Positions 4,506-5,116 of a stretch of 5,116 nucleotides of DNA are shown piece by piece. Each line of letters starts with the position of its first letter. The stretch's first letter is position 1. Origin of the DNA: Rhodanobacter sp. UBA5168 (GTDB taxonomy: Bacteria > Pseudomonadota > Gammaproteobacteria > Xanthomonadales > Rhodanobacteraceae); NCBI GenBank assembly GCA_002413455.1, contig DHXA01000123.1, positions 1-5,116 of the forward strand. Direction: 5' to 3'. The translations under genes and the position numbers were made by a program. The notes under the pieces are model-generated. The model worked only from the letters and a program-made list of their open reading frames with translations, had not been told where the DNA came from and searched no databases.

Positions 4506-5116
4506 ATGATTTCCTTTCGACACTTTGCCCTGCGCCGCGGCACCCGCCTGCTGCTTTCCGACATCGACCTGGTGATCCAGAGCGGCTGGCGCCTCGGCGT
4601 GATCGGTCGCAACGGCTGCGGCAAGTCCAGCCTGTTCGCCGCCCTGCAGGGCAAGCTGGAGAGCGATGCCGGCGAGCTGGACATGCCGGCCAAGCTGCGG
4701 CTGGCCTCGGTGGCGCAGGAAACTCCGGCGTTGCCGGACGCGGCGATCGACTACGTGCTGGGCGGCGACGAAGAACTGGCCGCGGCCATGCGCGACGAAG
4801 CCGATGCAGGCGAGCGCGGCGACATGGACGCGATGGCCAGGGCGCACCACCGCATCGAGGAATTGAACGGTTACGACGGCCGTGCCCGTGCTGGCCGCCT
4901 GCTGCACGGCCTGGGCTTTCCGCCCGAAACGCACGAGCGCGCCGTGAAGGAGTTCTCCGGCGGCTGGCGCGGGCGCCTGAACTTGGCACGCGCGCTGATG
5001 TGTCCGTCGGATTTGCTGCTGCTCGATGAGCCGACCAACCATCTCGATCTCGATGCCGTGCTGTGGCTGGAGGAGTGGCTGCGCCGCTACCAGGGCACCT
5101 TGCTGATCATCTCGCA
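4506..5116 (+). CDS. yheS: ABC-F family ATPase YheS, N-terminal part (3' truncated by window edge)
   Basis: The visible 203 residues are the first nucleotide-binding domain of an ABC-F protein. These are cytoplasmic twin-ATPase proteins without membrane domains, which act on ribosomes and translation. Walker A is GRNGCGKS at 34-41, the Q-loop Gln is at 71 in a VAQETPALP segment, the signature is SGGWRGRL at 151-158, and Walker B with D-loop is LLLLDEPTNHLD at 170-181. The frame ends in LLIIS followed by CA, consistent with the switch His coming next. RNGCGKSSL, QETPALP, LLHGLGF, EFSGGW, LNLARAL and DLDAV(L)WLE closely follow E. coli YheS, which favours that subfamily over Uup, EttA or ABCF antibiotic-resistance proteins. 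The full protein would be about 630 residues, so about two thirds is missing. The ATG at 4506 aligns with the YheS N-terminus but lacks a clear Shine-Dalgarno. Divergent from the secreted-protein gene. Confidence 0.94.
   Translation, partial: MISFRHFALRRGTRLLLSDIDLVIQSGWRLGVIGRNGCGKSSLFAALQGKLESDAGELDMPAKLRLASVAQETPALPDAAIDYVLGGDEELAAAMRDEADAGERGDMDAMARAHHRIEELNGYDGRARAGRLLHGLGFPPETHERAVKEFSGGWRGRLNLARALMCPSDLLLLDEPTNHLDLDAVLWLEEWLRRYQGTLLIIS

Noticed and set aside
4200..5042. 280-codon open frame on the - strand across yheS and the divergent region
   Set aside because: It overlaps the strongly recognised ABC-F domain on the other strand and also the secreted-protein gene in another frame. 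Its composition is a shadow.

Overview
The window is GC-rich, densely coded chromosomal DNA of a Gammaproteobacterium. The gene set and protein style suggest Xanthomonadales (Xanthomonadaceae or Rhodanobacteraceae, for example a Dyella/Rhodanobacter/Xanthomonas relative). This placement rests on remembered similarity of AguA, AguB, YheS and the small secreted protein to their homologues; no search was run. Most of it looks like ordinary core genome, and I do not see a defence system, CRISPR array or other clearly new system.

Layout. Bases 1-186 hold the last 61 codons of an open frame on the + strand, probably the C-terminus of a transposase. A short non-coding stretch with a 12-bp tandem repeat (216-241) follows. 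A complete tRNA-Leu(UAA) gene with encoded CCA is on the - strand (288-374). Next come three - strand genes in a row, transcribed from right to left: agmatine deiminase (aguA, 2762-3811), N-carbamoylputrescine amidase (aguB, 1807-2697) and a TraB/PrgY-family membrane protein (471-1718). A strong intrinsic terminator (3896-3927) isolates this cluster from the next - strand gene, a small secreted protein of unknown function (3944-4300). A 205-bp divergent intergenic region rich in inverted repeats separates that gene from the + strand start of a YheS-type ABC-F ATPase (4506 to the window end, truncated).

How the genes work together. AguA converts agmatine to N-carbamoylputrescine and ammonia, and AguB hydrolyses that to putrescine, CO2 and ammonia. 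The pair therefore forms the two-step agmatine-to-putrescine branch of polyamine synthesis. The TraB-family gene follows in the same direction and may share the transcript, but no metabolic link is established. The secreted protein and YheS are divergent single units that share an intergenic control region.

The points most worth a second look are the nested dyads between the secreted-protein gene and yheS, the TraB-family gene behind aguAB, and the mobile-element remnant with tandem repeat just beyond the 3' end of tRNA-Leu.
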